A stretch of 6,912 nt of DNA from Sinorhizobium sp. (GTDB lineage Bacteria > Pseudomonadota > Alphaproteobacteria > Rhizobiales > Rhizobiaceae). Below, in pieces: positions 1 to 5,852 of the stretch. The DNA is taken from the NCBI GenBank assembly GCA_031178305.1, contig JAPSJG010000208.1:1-6912 (forward strand), read 5' to 3'. The first letter of the stretch is position 1. Each line of letters begins with the position of its first letter. The position numbers and the translations under genes were made by a program. The notes below the pieces were generated by a model. The model worked only from the letters and a program-made list of their open reading frames with translations, did no database searches and was not told the DNA's origin.

Positions 1-6
1 TTTGCC

Positions 7-909
7 TTACCTCTTCGTCAGCTTCAGCTTCTCGCGAACCTCTTCCGGTCCGATGATCCTAGCGCCCATGCCCTCGACCACAGAGACCGCCTTCTCGACG
101 AGCTGGCCGTTCGTCGCGAGCTGGCCCTTGCCGACATAGAGATTGTCCTCGAGTCCGACGCGGACATTGCCGCCGGCGAGGATTGCCGCCGCCGGATAGG
201 CCATGGCGTTGCGGCCGATCGAGAAGGCCGAGAAGGTCCAGCTCGAAGGCACGTTGTTGACCATCGCCATGAAGGTGTTGAGATCGTCAGGCGCACCCCA
301 CGGGATGCCCATGCAGAGCTGGATCAGCACCGGATCTTCGATCAGGCCTTCCTCGACGAGCTGCTTTGCAAACCAGAGATGGCCGGTGTCGAAAGCCTCG
401 ATCTCCGGGCGAACGCCAAGCGCGGTCATCTGGCGCGCCATTTCGCGCAGCATTGAGGGCGTGTTGGTCATGACATAGTCGCCGAGCGAGAAGTTCATGG
501 TGCCGCAATCCAGCGTGCATATCTCCGGCAGGCATTCGGCGACGTGGGCGACGCGCTCGGTGGCGCCGGCCATGTCGGTGCCTTGCGCGTCCACCGGAAA
601 GGGGCTCTCGACATTGCCGAAAACGAGGTCGCCGCCCATGCCGGCGGTCAGGTTGAGGACCACGTCGACGTCGGCGGAGCGGATTCGGTCGGTCACCTCT
701 CTGTAGAGGTCGAGGCGGCGGGCCGGCGCACCGGTCTCCGGGTCGCGGACGTGGCAATGGGCGATTGCCGCACCCGCCTTGGCGGCTTCGATCGCGGCTT
801 CGGCGATCTGTTTGGGGGTGACCGGGACATGGCTCGATTTGGAGACGGTGTCGCCGGCACCGGTGACGGCGCAGGTGATGAAGACCTCGCGATTCATGCT
901 GAGCGGCAT
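7..909 (-). CDS. Beta-keto acid cleavage enzyme (BKACE, DUF849), probably 3-dehydrocarnitine:acetyl-CoA trimethylamine transferase type
   Basis: A 300-residue protein, the normal length for the BKACE family of Zn-dependent TIM-barrel enzymes. These condense a beta-keto acid with acetyl-CoA, giving acetoacetate and a new CoA thioester. Family marks visible: the first-strand segment ITCAVTGAG (residues 11-19), the metal-binding HxH pair H51 and H53 in AHCHVRD, and R250, E254 and D255 in VRVGLEDN. The R/E/D spacing equals that of R226, E230 and D231 in the founding enzyme Kce, where H46, H48 and E230 bind zinc. No signal peptide, so cytoplasmic. It is transcribed away from a GlxA-type regulator, an arrangement like cdhC/cdhR in Pseudomonas carnitine catabolism. 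That context, not the sequence alone, suggests 3-dehydrocarnitine as substrate, with betainyl-CoA and acetoacetate as products. Start taken at 909 because a good ribosome-binding site lies 7 bases upstream; a second ATG at 897 (MNREVF) is possible. Family is very secure, substrate moderate. Confidence 0.93.
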   Translation of the reverse strand: MPLSMNREVFITCAVTGAGDTVSKSSHVPVTPKQIAEAAIEAAKAGAAIAHCHVRDPETGAPARRLDLYREVTDRIRSADVDVVLNLTAGMGGDLVFGNVESPFPVDAQGTDMAGATERVAHVAECLPEICTLDCGTMNFSLGDYVMTNTPSMLREMARQMTALGVRPEIEAFDTGHLWFAKQLVEEGLIEDPVLIQLCMGIPWGAPDDLNTFMAMVNNVPSSWTFSAFSIGRNAMAYPAAAILAGGNVRVGLEDNLYVGKGQLATNGQLVEKAVSVVEGMGARIIGPEEVREKLKLTKR

Positions 910-916
910 GGCTGTT

Positions 917-923
917 TCCCCTT
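917..923 (-). promoter_or_regulatory. Ribosome-binding site of the BKACE gene
   Basis: Read on the minus strand this is AAGGGGA, followed by 7 bases and the ATG at 909. The spacing fits that start and is too long (19 bases) for the alternative ATG at 897, so it decides the start choice. Confidence 0.6.
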
Positions 924-928
924 TTCGT

Positions 929-954
929 TGGCTCCATTACGAGCCAGAAATGGC
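929..954. promoter_or_regulatory. Inverted repeat with a third half-site; candidate operator for the divergent genes
   Basis: TGGCTC (929-934) and GAGCCA (941-946) are perfect 6-bp inverted arms around a 6-bp spacer. A further TGGC at 951-954 forms a second inverted pair with GCCA (943-946), spacer 4 bp. Three related half-sites therefore lie within 26 bp, 20 bases upstream of the BKACE start codon, in the control region shared with the divergent GlxA/AraC-type regulator. Regulators of this class bind as dimers, so this is a plausible target of the neighbouring regulator. The repeat is seen directly; its role as an operator is inference. It could instead be a short mRNA leader hairpin if BKACE transcription starts upstream of it. 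Confidence 0.45.
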
Positions 955-963
955 CGCGCTGCT

Positions 964-991
964 TTGCAGGATCGGAACAATCCTATACATT
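964..991 (+). promoter_or_regulatory. Weak candidate promoter of the GlxA-type regulator gene
   Basis: TTGCAG (964-969) and TACATT (986-991) are separated by 16 bp and resemble a sigma-70 type -35/-10 pair. TATACA (984-989) is an alternative -10 but with a short 14-bp spacing. The regulator's start codon follows at 1020. Support is only resemblance and position. No convincing promoter for the minus-strand BKACE gene could be picked out in the same gap. Confidence 0.25.
968..984. repeat. Short inverted repeat AGGAT-N7-ATCCT in the divergent control region
   Basis: Perfect 5-bp arms (968-972 and 980-984) flank a 7-bp spacer. The repeat overlaps the candidate regulator promoter, where a bound protein could mediate autoregulation. 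Arms this short can occur by chance, so functional confidence is low. Confidence 0.3.
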
Positions 992-1019
992 CACAGAAAC
1001 AGAGGGAGGAAGTTTTCGC

Positions 1020-1991
1020 ATGGAGGCCGCTGCTTCGCAGGCGCAGCATCTCGAGCTGCTGGTCCTGCCGGAGACCAATCTCATTCTCGTCGCTTCGGTC
1101 GTGGAGCCGCTACGCGCTGCCAACCGCATTGCCGGACGCTCGCTTTACACCTGGACAATGTTCAGCCCGGACGGCGAGGCGATCGAGACGAAGAGCGGCA
1201 TTCCGATCCCGGTAACGGGTCCTTTCCGGCCGCTGCGCGAGACCGCGCCGCTGTTCGTGCTTTCGAGCTATAACTGGCAGCGCAGTGCCACCTCGCAGCT
1301 CAAGATGCTGCTTTCGCAGACGGCGCGCCACCGCGAGCTTGTGGCCGGGATCGAATCCGGATCGTGGCTGCTTGCTGAGACGAGCCTGCTCGACAATTTT
1401 TCCGCCACCACCCATTGGGAGGATTTCGAAGATTTTGCCGCCGCCTATCCGCAGGTCACGATGGTGCGCGAGCGCTTCGTCATCGACGGCAAGCGCATCA
1501 CCACGGGCGGGTCGTTGCCGACGCTCGACCTCATGCTGGAACTGATACGCCGGGCGCACGGCTATTCGCTGGCGCTCGAAGTCTCACGGCTCTTCATCTA
1601 TGAGCAGGAGCGCACGCGCGGCGACCTCCTGCAGGTGCCGGCGATCGGCAATATGCGCATCGTCGACGCCCGTGTCGGCGCCGCGATCAAGCTGATGGAA
1701 GAAACCGTCGAGGCGCCGCTGACGCTTGCCCGGCTGGCCCGCCGGATCGGCGTCAGCGCACGACATTTGCAGGACCTTTTCAGGGCCACGATGGGCGTGG
1801 CGCCGCATGAGCATTATCTGGCGCTGAGACTCAATGCCGCGCGACGCAAGGTGATCGAGACGCGAATGGAGTTCGCCGACATCGCGGCGATTTCCGGCTT
1901 CAACTCGGCTTCTTCCTTCTCGCGCAGCTACCGCGCCCACTACCGGGAAAGCCCCAGCGAGACGCGCCGGCGGCTGAAGCTCATGGAGTGA
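1020..1991 (+). CDS. GlxA family transcriptional regulator (DJ-1/PfpI-like domain plus AraC-type HTH), CdhR/GbdR-like
   Basis: A 323-residue two-domain regulator. Residues about 10-195 form a DJ-1/PfpI (class I glutamine amidotransferase-like) sensor domain, with LLVLPETNLILVASVVEPLRAAN near the start and IESGSWLLAETSLLDNFSATTHWE at 111-134. The nucleophile-elbow cysteine of true DJ-1 enzymes is absent (IESGS); indeed no cysteine occurs in the whole protein, so it should bind a ligand rather than catalyse. Residues about 218-320 form the AraC/XylS DNA-binding domain with two helix-turn-helix units: LARLARRIGVSARHLQDLF (236-254) and FADIAAISGFNSASSFSRSY (285-304). GGGAGGA at 1004-1010, 9 bases upstream, supports the start. 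Relatives include CdhR (carnitine), GbdR (glycine betaine) and ArgR of Pseudomonas. Divergent orientation to the BKACE gene suggests it activates that gene in response to carnitine or a related amine. Family certain; effector inferred. Confidence 0.93.
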   Translation: MEAAASQAQHLELLVLPETNLILVASVVEPLRAANRIAGRSLYTWTMFSPDGEAIETKSGIPIPVTGPFRPLRETAPLFVLSSYNWQRSATSQLKMLLSQTARHRELVAGIESGSWLLAETSLLDNFSATTHWEDFEDFAAAYPQVTMVRERFVIDGKRITTGGSLPTLDLMLELIRRAHGYSLALEVSRLFIYEQERTRGDLLQVPAIGNMRIVDARVGAAIKLMEETVEAPLTLARLARRIGVSARHLQDLFRATMGVAPHEHYLALRLNAARRKVIETRMEFADIAAISGFNSASSFSRSYRAHYRESPSETRRRLKLME

Positions 1992-2084
1992 ATCAAGCAC
2001 TTCAGACGCCGGTTCAACGCGGCATCTTGTTCGAGTCGAAACAGGGGCTTGCGGTTGCCGGCTGGGTTGGGCGCTGATTCAGTC
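1992..2084. other. Convergent intergenic gap between regulator and SDR gene
   Basis: The 93 bp between the two stop codons hold no open frame of note. The only structure seen is an imperfect palindrome at 2028-2043 (core TTCGA-G-TCGAA), without a T-run on either side, so it is not a convincing terminator. Transcription of both genes must stop in or beyond this gap, but no clear intrinsic terminator can be named. Confidence 0.4.
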
Positions 2085-2846
2085 TCAGACCACCGTCTCA
2101 CCGCCATCGACCACGAGGATCTGCCCGGTCATGTAGGACGATCGGTCCGAGACGAGAAAGAGGATCGGTTCTGCGATTTCCTCTACGCTCGCCCAGCGGC
2201 CGAGCGGCACCTTCTCCCGAATATAGGCTTCGATCGCGTCGCAACCGCCCATCTGCCTGATGAAAGGTTCGTTGAAGGGCGTGTCCACCCATCCCGGGCA
2301 AAGCGCATTCACCCGCACGCCGAATTTCGCGTAGTCTCCGGCCATCTGCCGCGTCATGGCGATCACCGCGTGCTTCGTCGTCGTATAGGCTATCATCTCG
2401 CGATCATAGAGCACGCCGGACGACGACGAGGTGTTGAGGATCACGCCACGGCCGGCCGCCTTCATCGACGGCATGACGAAGCGCGCTGCCATGAAATGGG
2501 CGCGCACATTCAGCTTCCAGGACCGGTCGAAGCCCTCGACGTCGACCTGTTCCAGGTCGCCCGCGACCTGCGCACCTGCATGGTTGTGCAGGATGTCGAT
2601 GCGGCCGTGGCGGTCGAGCACGCGGGCGATGCCGGCCGAAAGCGAAGCGTCGTCGGTGACGTCGATGGCGAGCGCTTCCGCGCTTCCGCCCGCCGCGGCG
2701 ATCGAGACTACCGTCGCTTCCGCGGCTCCCGGGCTGCGGTCGATAACGACGACATGGGCGCCCTCCCGCGCCATGATGGAGGCGCCCGCCCGGCCGATGC
2801 CGGAGCCGGCTCCGGTCACGATCGCGACCCGGTCTTTCAGGATCAT
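2085..2846 (-). CDS. SDR family NAD-dependent oxidoreductase
   Basis: A 253-residue classical short-chain dehydrogenase/reductase of normal length. Visible: cofactor motif TGAGSGIG (11-18); D36 at the end of the second strand (VVVIDRS), which favours NAD(H) over NADP(H); N88-H-A-G in place of the usual NNAG; and the catalytic set N113, S141 (in NTSSSSG), Y154 and K158. The C-terminal PLGRWASVEEIAEPILFLVSD and ITG-like YMTGQILVVDGG (238-249) are typical of the FabG-like group. Cytoplasmic. It is the last gene of the ABC-transporter operon: the upstream permease's stop is four bases before its ATG, and its ribosome-binding site GGGGAG (2854-2859) lies inside the permease's last codons, so the two should be translated in step. 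The substrate is unknown; context suggests a hydroxyl-bearing compound imported by the transporter, possibly a carnitine isomer. Confidence 0.92.
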   Translation of the reverse strand: MILKDRVAIVTGAGSGIGRAGASIMAREGAHVVVIDRSPGAAEATVVSIAAAGGSAEALAIDVTDDASLSAGIARVLDRHGRIDILHNHAGAQVAGDLEQVDVEGFDRSWKLNVRAHFMAARFVMPSMKAAGRGVILNTSSSSGVLYDREMIAYTTTKHAVIAMTRQMAGDYAKFGVRVNALCPGWVDTPFNEPFIRQMGGCDAIEAYIREKVPLGRWASVEEIAEPILFLVSDRSSYMTGQILVVDGGETVV

Positions 2847-2850
2847 GGTT

Positions 2851-3669
2851 TCACTCCCCGGATTTACTTTTCTTTTCGCGGATCAGCAGGCGGGCGCTGA
2901 GGATCAGGGCAAGCGAAGCGGCGAGCACCATCGTCGCGATCGCGTTGATCTCCGGAGTCACGCCGCGACGGATCGAGGCGAAGACGTAGATCGGCAGCGT
3001 CGTTTTCGAACCCGCAACGAAAAAGGCGATGATGAAGTCATCGAAGGAAAAGGTGAAGGCGAGCAGGAAGCCGGCGAGGATCGACGGCAGGATCTGCGGC
3101 AACACGATCAGGCGGAAGGTGGTCAGCGGTGTCGCGTAGAGATCGCTCGACGCTTCCACGATGTCGCGCCCGAGGCTGGCAATGCGTGCCTTGACGATCA
3201 TGGTGACGAGGGCCATCGAGAAGAGCCCGTGGGCCGCGATGATCGAGCCGTAGCCCAGGCCGAGTTGCGGCGGCCGCTCACCCGGCCAAAGGCTCGCGAG
3301 TGCCGGATTGACGAAGGAAAAGAGGGCGACGAGCGCGACCAGCGTGGCGATACCGATGACGACGCCCGGCACCACGATTGCGGCTGCGAGGAGCGCATCG
3401 AACAGCGCGCGCATACGGGGCCCGAGCCGCTCCATGCCGAGTGCCGCCATTGTGCCGAAGACCGCGGCGAGCGCCGCGCTGGTGAACGCAATCATAAGGC
3501 TGTTCTGGAGCGCCGAGACGAGAAAGCTGTTGCCGAGCGCCTTGCCGTACCACGCGGTGGAAAAACCGGAGAACTCGCTCGCGTTGCGGCCCGCATTGAA
3601 CGAGAACAGCACGACGAGCGCAATCGGCGCGTAGAGGAACAGATAGACGGAGGAGATGAAGGCGCGCAT
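2851..3669 (-). CDS. ABC transporter permease, PotC-like (spermidine/putrescine/quaternary-amine importer family)
   Basis: A 272-residue inner-membrane protein with about six hydrophobic segments (near residues 7-26, 55-78, 92-120, 140-160, 193-217 and 240-262). The cytoplasmic EAA loop that docks on the ATPase is EASSDLYATPLTTFRLIVLP (172-191); the central glycine usual in this loop is Y178 here. The segment LLAFTFSFDDFIIAFFVAG (202-220) is characteristic of PotC/PotI permeases. The ATG at 3669 overlaps the upstream permease's TGA by one base (TGATG), which implies translational coupling; AGGTGG at 3680-3685, 10 bases upstream, is a likely ribosome-binding site. The frame stays open far upstream through the other permease gene, so automatic callers may start it much too early (GTG at 4569); the PotC-like hydrophobic start MRAFISSVYLFLYAPIALVV shows the true one. 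Confidence 0.93.
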   Translation of the reverse strand: MRAFISSVYLFLYAPIALVVLFSFNAGRNASEFSGFSTAWYGKALGNSFLVSALQNSLMIAFTSAALAAVFGTMAALGMERLGPRMRALFDALLAAAIVVPGVVIGIATLVALVALFSFVNPALASLWPGERPPQLGLGYGSIIAAHGLFSMALVTMIVKARIASLGRDIVEASSDLYATPLTTFRLIVLPQILPSILAGFLLAFTFSFDDFIIAFFVAGSKTTLPIYVFASIRRGVTPEINAIATMVLAASLALILSARLLIREKKSKSGE

Positions 3670-4532
3670 CAGACGAGGTCCACCTGTCGAGTGCCTGCAA
3701 CCTTCCAGGCGATCCGCATGGCGACCATCAGCACTACGACCACCACGGCGACGAGCGTGACGGCGATCGCCGAGCCAAAGGGCCAGTTGCGCGATTGCAG
3801 GAAGAGATCGACGAGGGCATTGCCGATGAAGAATACCTTGCCGCCGCCGAGGAGCTGCGGGATCAGATACTCGCCGAGGAGCAGGATCGTGACCAGCGCG
3901 ACCCCCGTCATGACGCCCGGCAAGGACAAGGGCAGCGTGACGCCGAAGAAGGTGGAAGCGGGTTTCGCGCCGAGATCGGCGGATGCTTCCAGGAGCCTGC
4001 GGTCCAGTTTCTCGAGGCTCACATAGATCGGCATGATCATCAGCGGCAGGTAGCCATAGACGATGCCGAGCAGCACGGCGCCGGGCGTGTTCAGGAGGCG
4101 CACGTCCTCGATGCCGATCATCGACAGGAGATTGGGAATGCCGCGCGAGCCTAGGATATACATCCAGGCATAGGTGCGCACGAGCAGGCTCGTCCAGAAC
4201 GGCACGACGACGAGCGAGACGAGGATGAGCCGAAAACGCGGATTTGCCTTCACCGCGAGATAGTAGGCGGTGGGATAGGCGACCAGCAGGCAGAGCAGGG
4301 CGCCGGCAGGCGCCAGCATCAGCGTGTTCCAGAAGGCGGTCGCTCGCGTCGGCAGGTTGGCGAACTGGGCGAAGGTGAAGGCCGGCTGATAGCCACCCTC
4401 CGGCGCCCGTTCGCCGAAGGCGAAGACGAGCATGGCGACAAAGGGCAGGACGAGGAAGACGACGAGCCATGCGGCCGCCGGCGCGACCAACGCCGCCGTC
4501 ACCAGGTTCCTGTTTCTGTTCATTGCACGCAT
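3669..4532 (-). CDS. ABC transporter permease, PotB-like (spermidine/putrescine/quaternary-amine importer family)
   Basis: With the start used here, a 287-residue inner-membrane protein with about six hydrophobic segments (near 10-37, 70-94, 100-127, 148-172, 205-228 and 252-276). The EAA loop is complete: EASADLGAKPASTFFGVTLP (182-201), with E182, G188 and P201. PFWTSLLVRTYAWMYILG (111-128) and the PQLLGGGK stretch (225-232) are typical of PotB/PotH. It pairs with the PotC-like protein, whose start overlaps its stop. The start is uncertain. ATG at 4532 or 4523 gives the family's usual length but neither has a good ribosome-binding site. A TTG at 4643 overlapping the upstream stop (TTGA) would add 37 residues, but that stretch has many A/T third positions, unlike the rest of the gene, so it is probably non-coding. 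Confidence 0.9.
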   Translation of the reverse strand: MRAMNRNRNLVTAALVAPAAAWLVVFLVLPFVAMLVFAFGERAPEGGYQPAFTFAQFANLPTRATAFWNTLMLAPAGALLCLLVAYPTAYYLAVKANPRFRLILVSLVVVPFWTSLLVRTYAWMYILGSRGIPNLLSMIGIEDVRLLNTPGAVLLGIVYGYLPLMIMPIYVSLEKLDRRLLEASADLGAKPASTFFGVTLPLSLPGVMTGVALVTILLLGEYLIPQLLGGGKVFFIGNALVDLFLQSRNWPFGSAIAVTLVAVVVVVLMVAMRIAWKVAGTRQVDLV

Positions 4533-4639
4533 GGGGCTCGCCGCGATTGATACTGGTTTGACCTCCCACCCGGTCTTTCCGGAAACGGCGGAAATGCCGG
4601 CCGGACGAGAGGGAACTGGCCGATTGCGGTTGGCACGGA
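4533..4639 (-). other. Gap between binding-protein and first permease genes, with small palindromes
   Basis: About 107 bp separate the binding-protein stop from the chosen permease start, the longest gap in the operon. It contains a perfect 10-bp palindrome TTTCCGGAAA (4576-4585) directly next to a short inverted pair CGGC-N6-GCCG (4586-4599). No T-run follows, so this is not a standard terminator. Spacers after binding-protein genes in other importer operons often hold mRNA-stabilising or attenuating hairpins that keep the binding protein in excess; that role here is a guess. A strong GGGAGG (read on the minus strand) lies near 4562-4567 but is about 30 bases from the nearest ATG in frame. 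Confidence 0.35.
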
Positions 4640-5800
4640 TCAAGCCGCCTTGAAGCGGGCCATCAACTCGGCGCGGCCGGGATCGGTCAAGGTCACGGCG
4701 GCGCCGAATTCGAGCGGCGTCAGCGATGCCTCGTCGGGATAGACGATTTTGTTGGAGGTGACCTCTTCCGGCAGCAGCTTCAGCACGCGGCTGTCGGTCG
4801 TCGGCGCGCCGTTGGCGATGTGCTCCTTGACGGCATTTTCCGGCGCCATCAGGTAGTTGAGCAGCGCATAGCCGGCCGGCTTATTGGCCGCGCTCTTCGG
4901 GATGGCATAGAAGTCCGTCCAGATTTCGCCGCCGTCCTTGCCGAGCACATACGCAATCTCCGGCATGTCGCGGTTGAGCTGAGCGCCGTCATTGGTCCAG
5001 CACATGGTCATCCAGGCATCGGTTGCGCGCATTGCCGGCTGGTAGTCGCTGTTAATCGCGTAGAGGTGCGGTTTGACCCGGATCAACAGTTCCTCGGCCT
5101 TGGCCAGTTCGTCCGACTTGATCGAGTTGAACGAGTAGCCGAGCGAGACGAGGGCGTTGCCGATGGTGGTCAATTGATAGTCGTGCACCATAGTGCGGCC
5201 GTCGGCCTCGGTCATCGCCACCTCGAAGAAGTCCTTCCAGCTGGATACCGGGGCTTTGATCTTGCTCGAGTTCACCGCGATGCCGGTCGTTCCCCAGTTC
5301 TTCGGGACCGCATAGGTCTTGCCGTCGACCATGCCCTCATGAGTGAAACGCGCGTTCTGCGTCGAGGGGTCGTAGTTCGGCAGCTGAGACATGTCGAGTT
5401 CATCGATCAAGCCGAGCTTGGCGTAGGTCGAGATCGTATAATTGGTGGGCACGAACAGATCCCAGCCGGTGCCGCCCGCCTGTAGCTTTGCGAGCATCTC
5501 CTCGTTCGAGCCGAACACATTGACTTCGACGGCGACGCCGGTCGCGGCGGTGAAGGCTTCGAAGGTGGCGGGGTCGTGATAGTTCGGCCAGGTGGCAATC
5601 GACATCTGGCTGCCGAGATCGCCGGCGAAGGCCGTCGAATTGAAGAGGCCGGGCTGGCGCGCCAGAACCGCCGTGGCGAAGCCGAGGCCGGTCACGCCGA
5701 GGAAATGCCGGCGCGTAACCGAGCCGCGCTTCAGGCGCATCAATTCGTCGGCGAGCTTCACCGCAGTAATAGGGGCATTTTCTCTGTACCACTTTGTCAT
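4640..5800 (-). CDS. Tat-exported ABC transporter substrate-binding protein, PotD/PotF-like
   Basis: A 386-residue periplasmic binding protein. The signal is twin-arginine type: TRRHFLG (29-35), a hydrophobic stretch, then AFA|GD (likely cut after A59). The n-region is long, about 28 residues; a later ATG at 5740 (M21) is possible, but AAGGGA (5809-5814), 8 bases before the ATG at 5800, supports the longer form. Aligned by eye with E. coli PotD: SIATWPNY, WDLFVPTNY, WGTTGIAVN and IWTDFYAIP match its ligand-cleft segments. W71, Y74, Y121, W268, W294 and D296 correspond to PotD W34, Y37, Y85, W229, W255 and D257, while Y208 and T211 seem to replace acidic D168 and E171. An aromatic pocket with less negative charge suggests a singly charged quaternary amine (carnitine, betaine) rather than a polyamine. 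It lies between the ATPase and permease genes of the same operon. Confidence 0.93.
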   Translation of the reverse strand: MTKWYRENAPITAVKLADELMRLKRGSVTRRHFLGVTGLGFATAVLARQPGLFNSTAFAGDLGSQMSIATWPNYHDPATFEAFTAATGVAVEVNVFGSNEEMLAKLQAGGTGWDLFVPTNYTISTYAKLGLIDELDMSQLPNYDPSTQNARFTHEGMVDGKTYAVPKNWGTTGIAVNSSKIKAPVSSWKDFFEVAMTEADGRTMVHDYQLTTIGNALVSLGYSFNSIKSDELAKAEELLIRVKPHLYAINSDYQPAMRATDAWMTMCWTNDGAQLNRDMPEIAYVLGKDGGEIWTDFYAIPKSAANKPAGYALLNYLMAPENAVKEHIANGAPTTDSRVLKLLPEEVTSNKIVYPDEASLTPLEFGAAVTLTDPGRAELMARFKAA

Positions 5801-5852
5801 GACGCTGTTCCCTTATCCTTGACATGCGTTGATGGCAGCAGAACCGGCCGGA

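Noticed and set aside
544..1215. Plus-strand open frame of 223 codons crossing the BKACE start and the regulator start
   Set aside because: It would run through the divergent control region and overlap both convincing genes; its composition is that of a shadow frame.
2028..2043. Palindrome in the convergent gap as a bidirectional terminator
   Set aside because: The stem is short and imperfect (TTCGA-G-TCGAA with a bulge on extension), leaves almost no loop, and has no T-run on either side.
2049..2900. Plus-strand open frame of 283 codons
   Set aside because: It is the antisense shadow of the SDR gene, whose catalytic motifs are all intact; the translation is arginine- and histidine-rich with no recognisable domain.
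2431..4026. Long plus-strand open frame (531 codons) opposite the SDR and permease genes
   Set aside because: It lies antisense to three well-supported genes, its translation is low-complexity and rich in R, E, D and H, and it matches no family. It arises because the G/C-rich third positions of the real genes suppress stops on the other strand.
2851..4569. A single 572-codon minus-strand gene covering both permeases
   Set aside because: Only its last 272 residues look like a permease. The first 300 are an out-of-frame reading of the PotB-like gene, whose proper frame shows transmembrane segments and an EAA loop.
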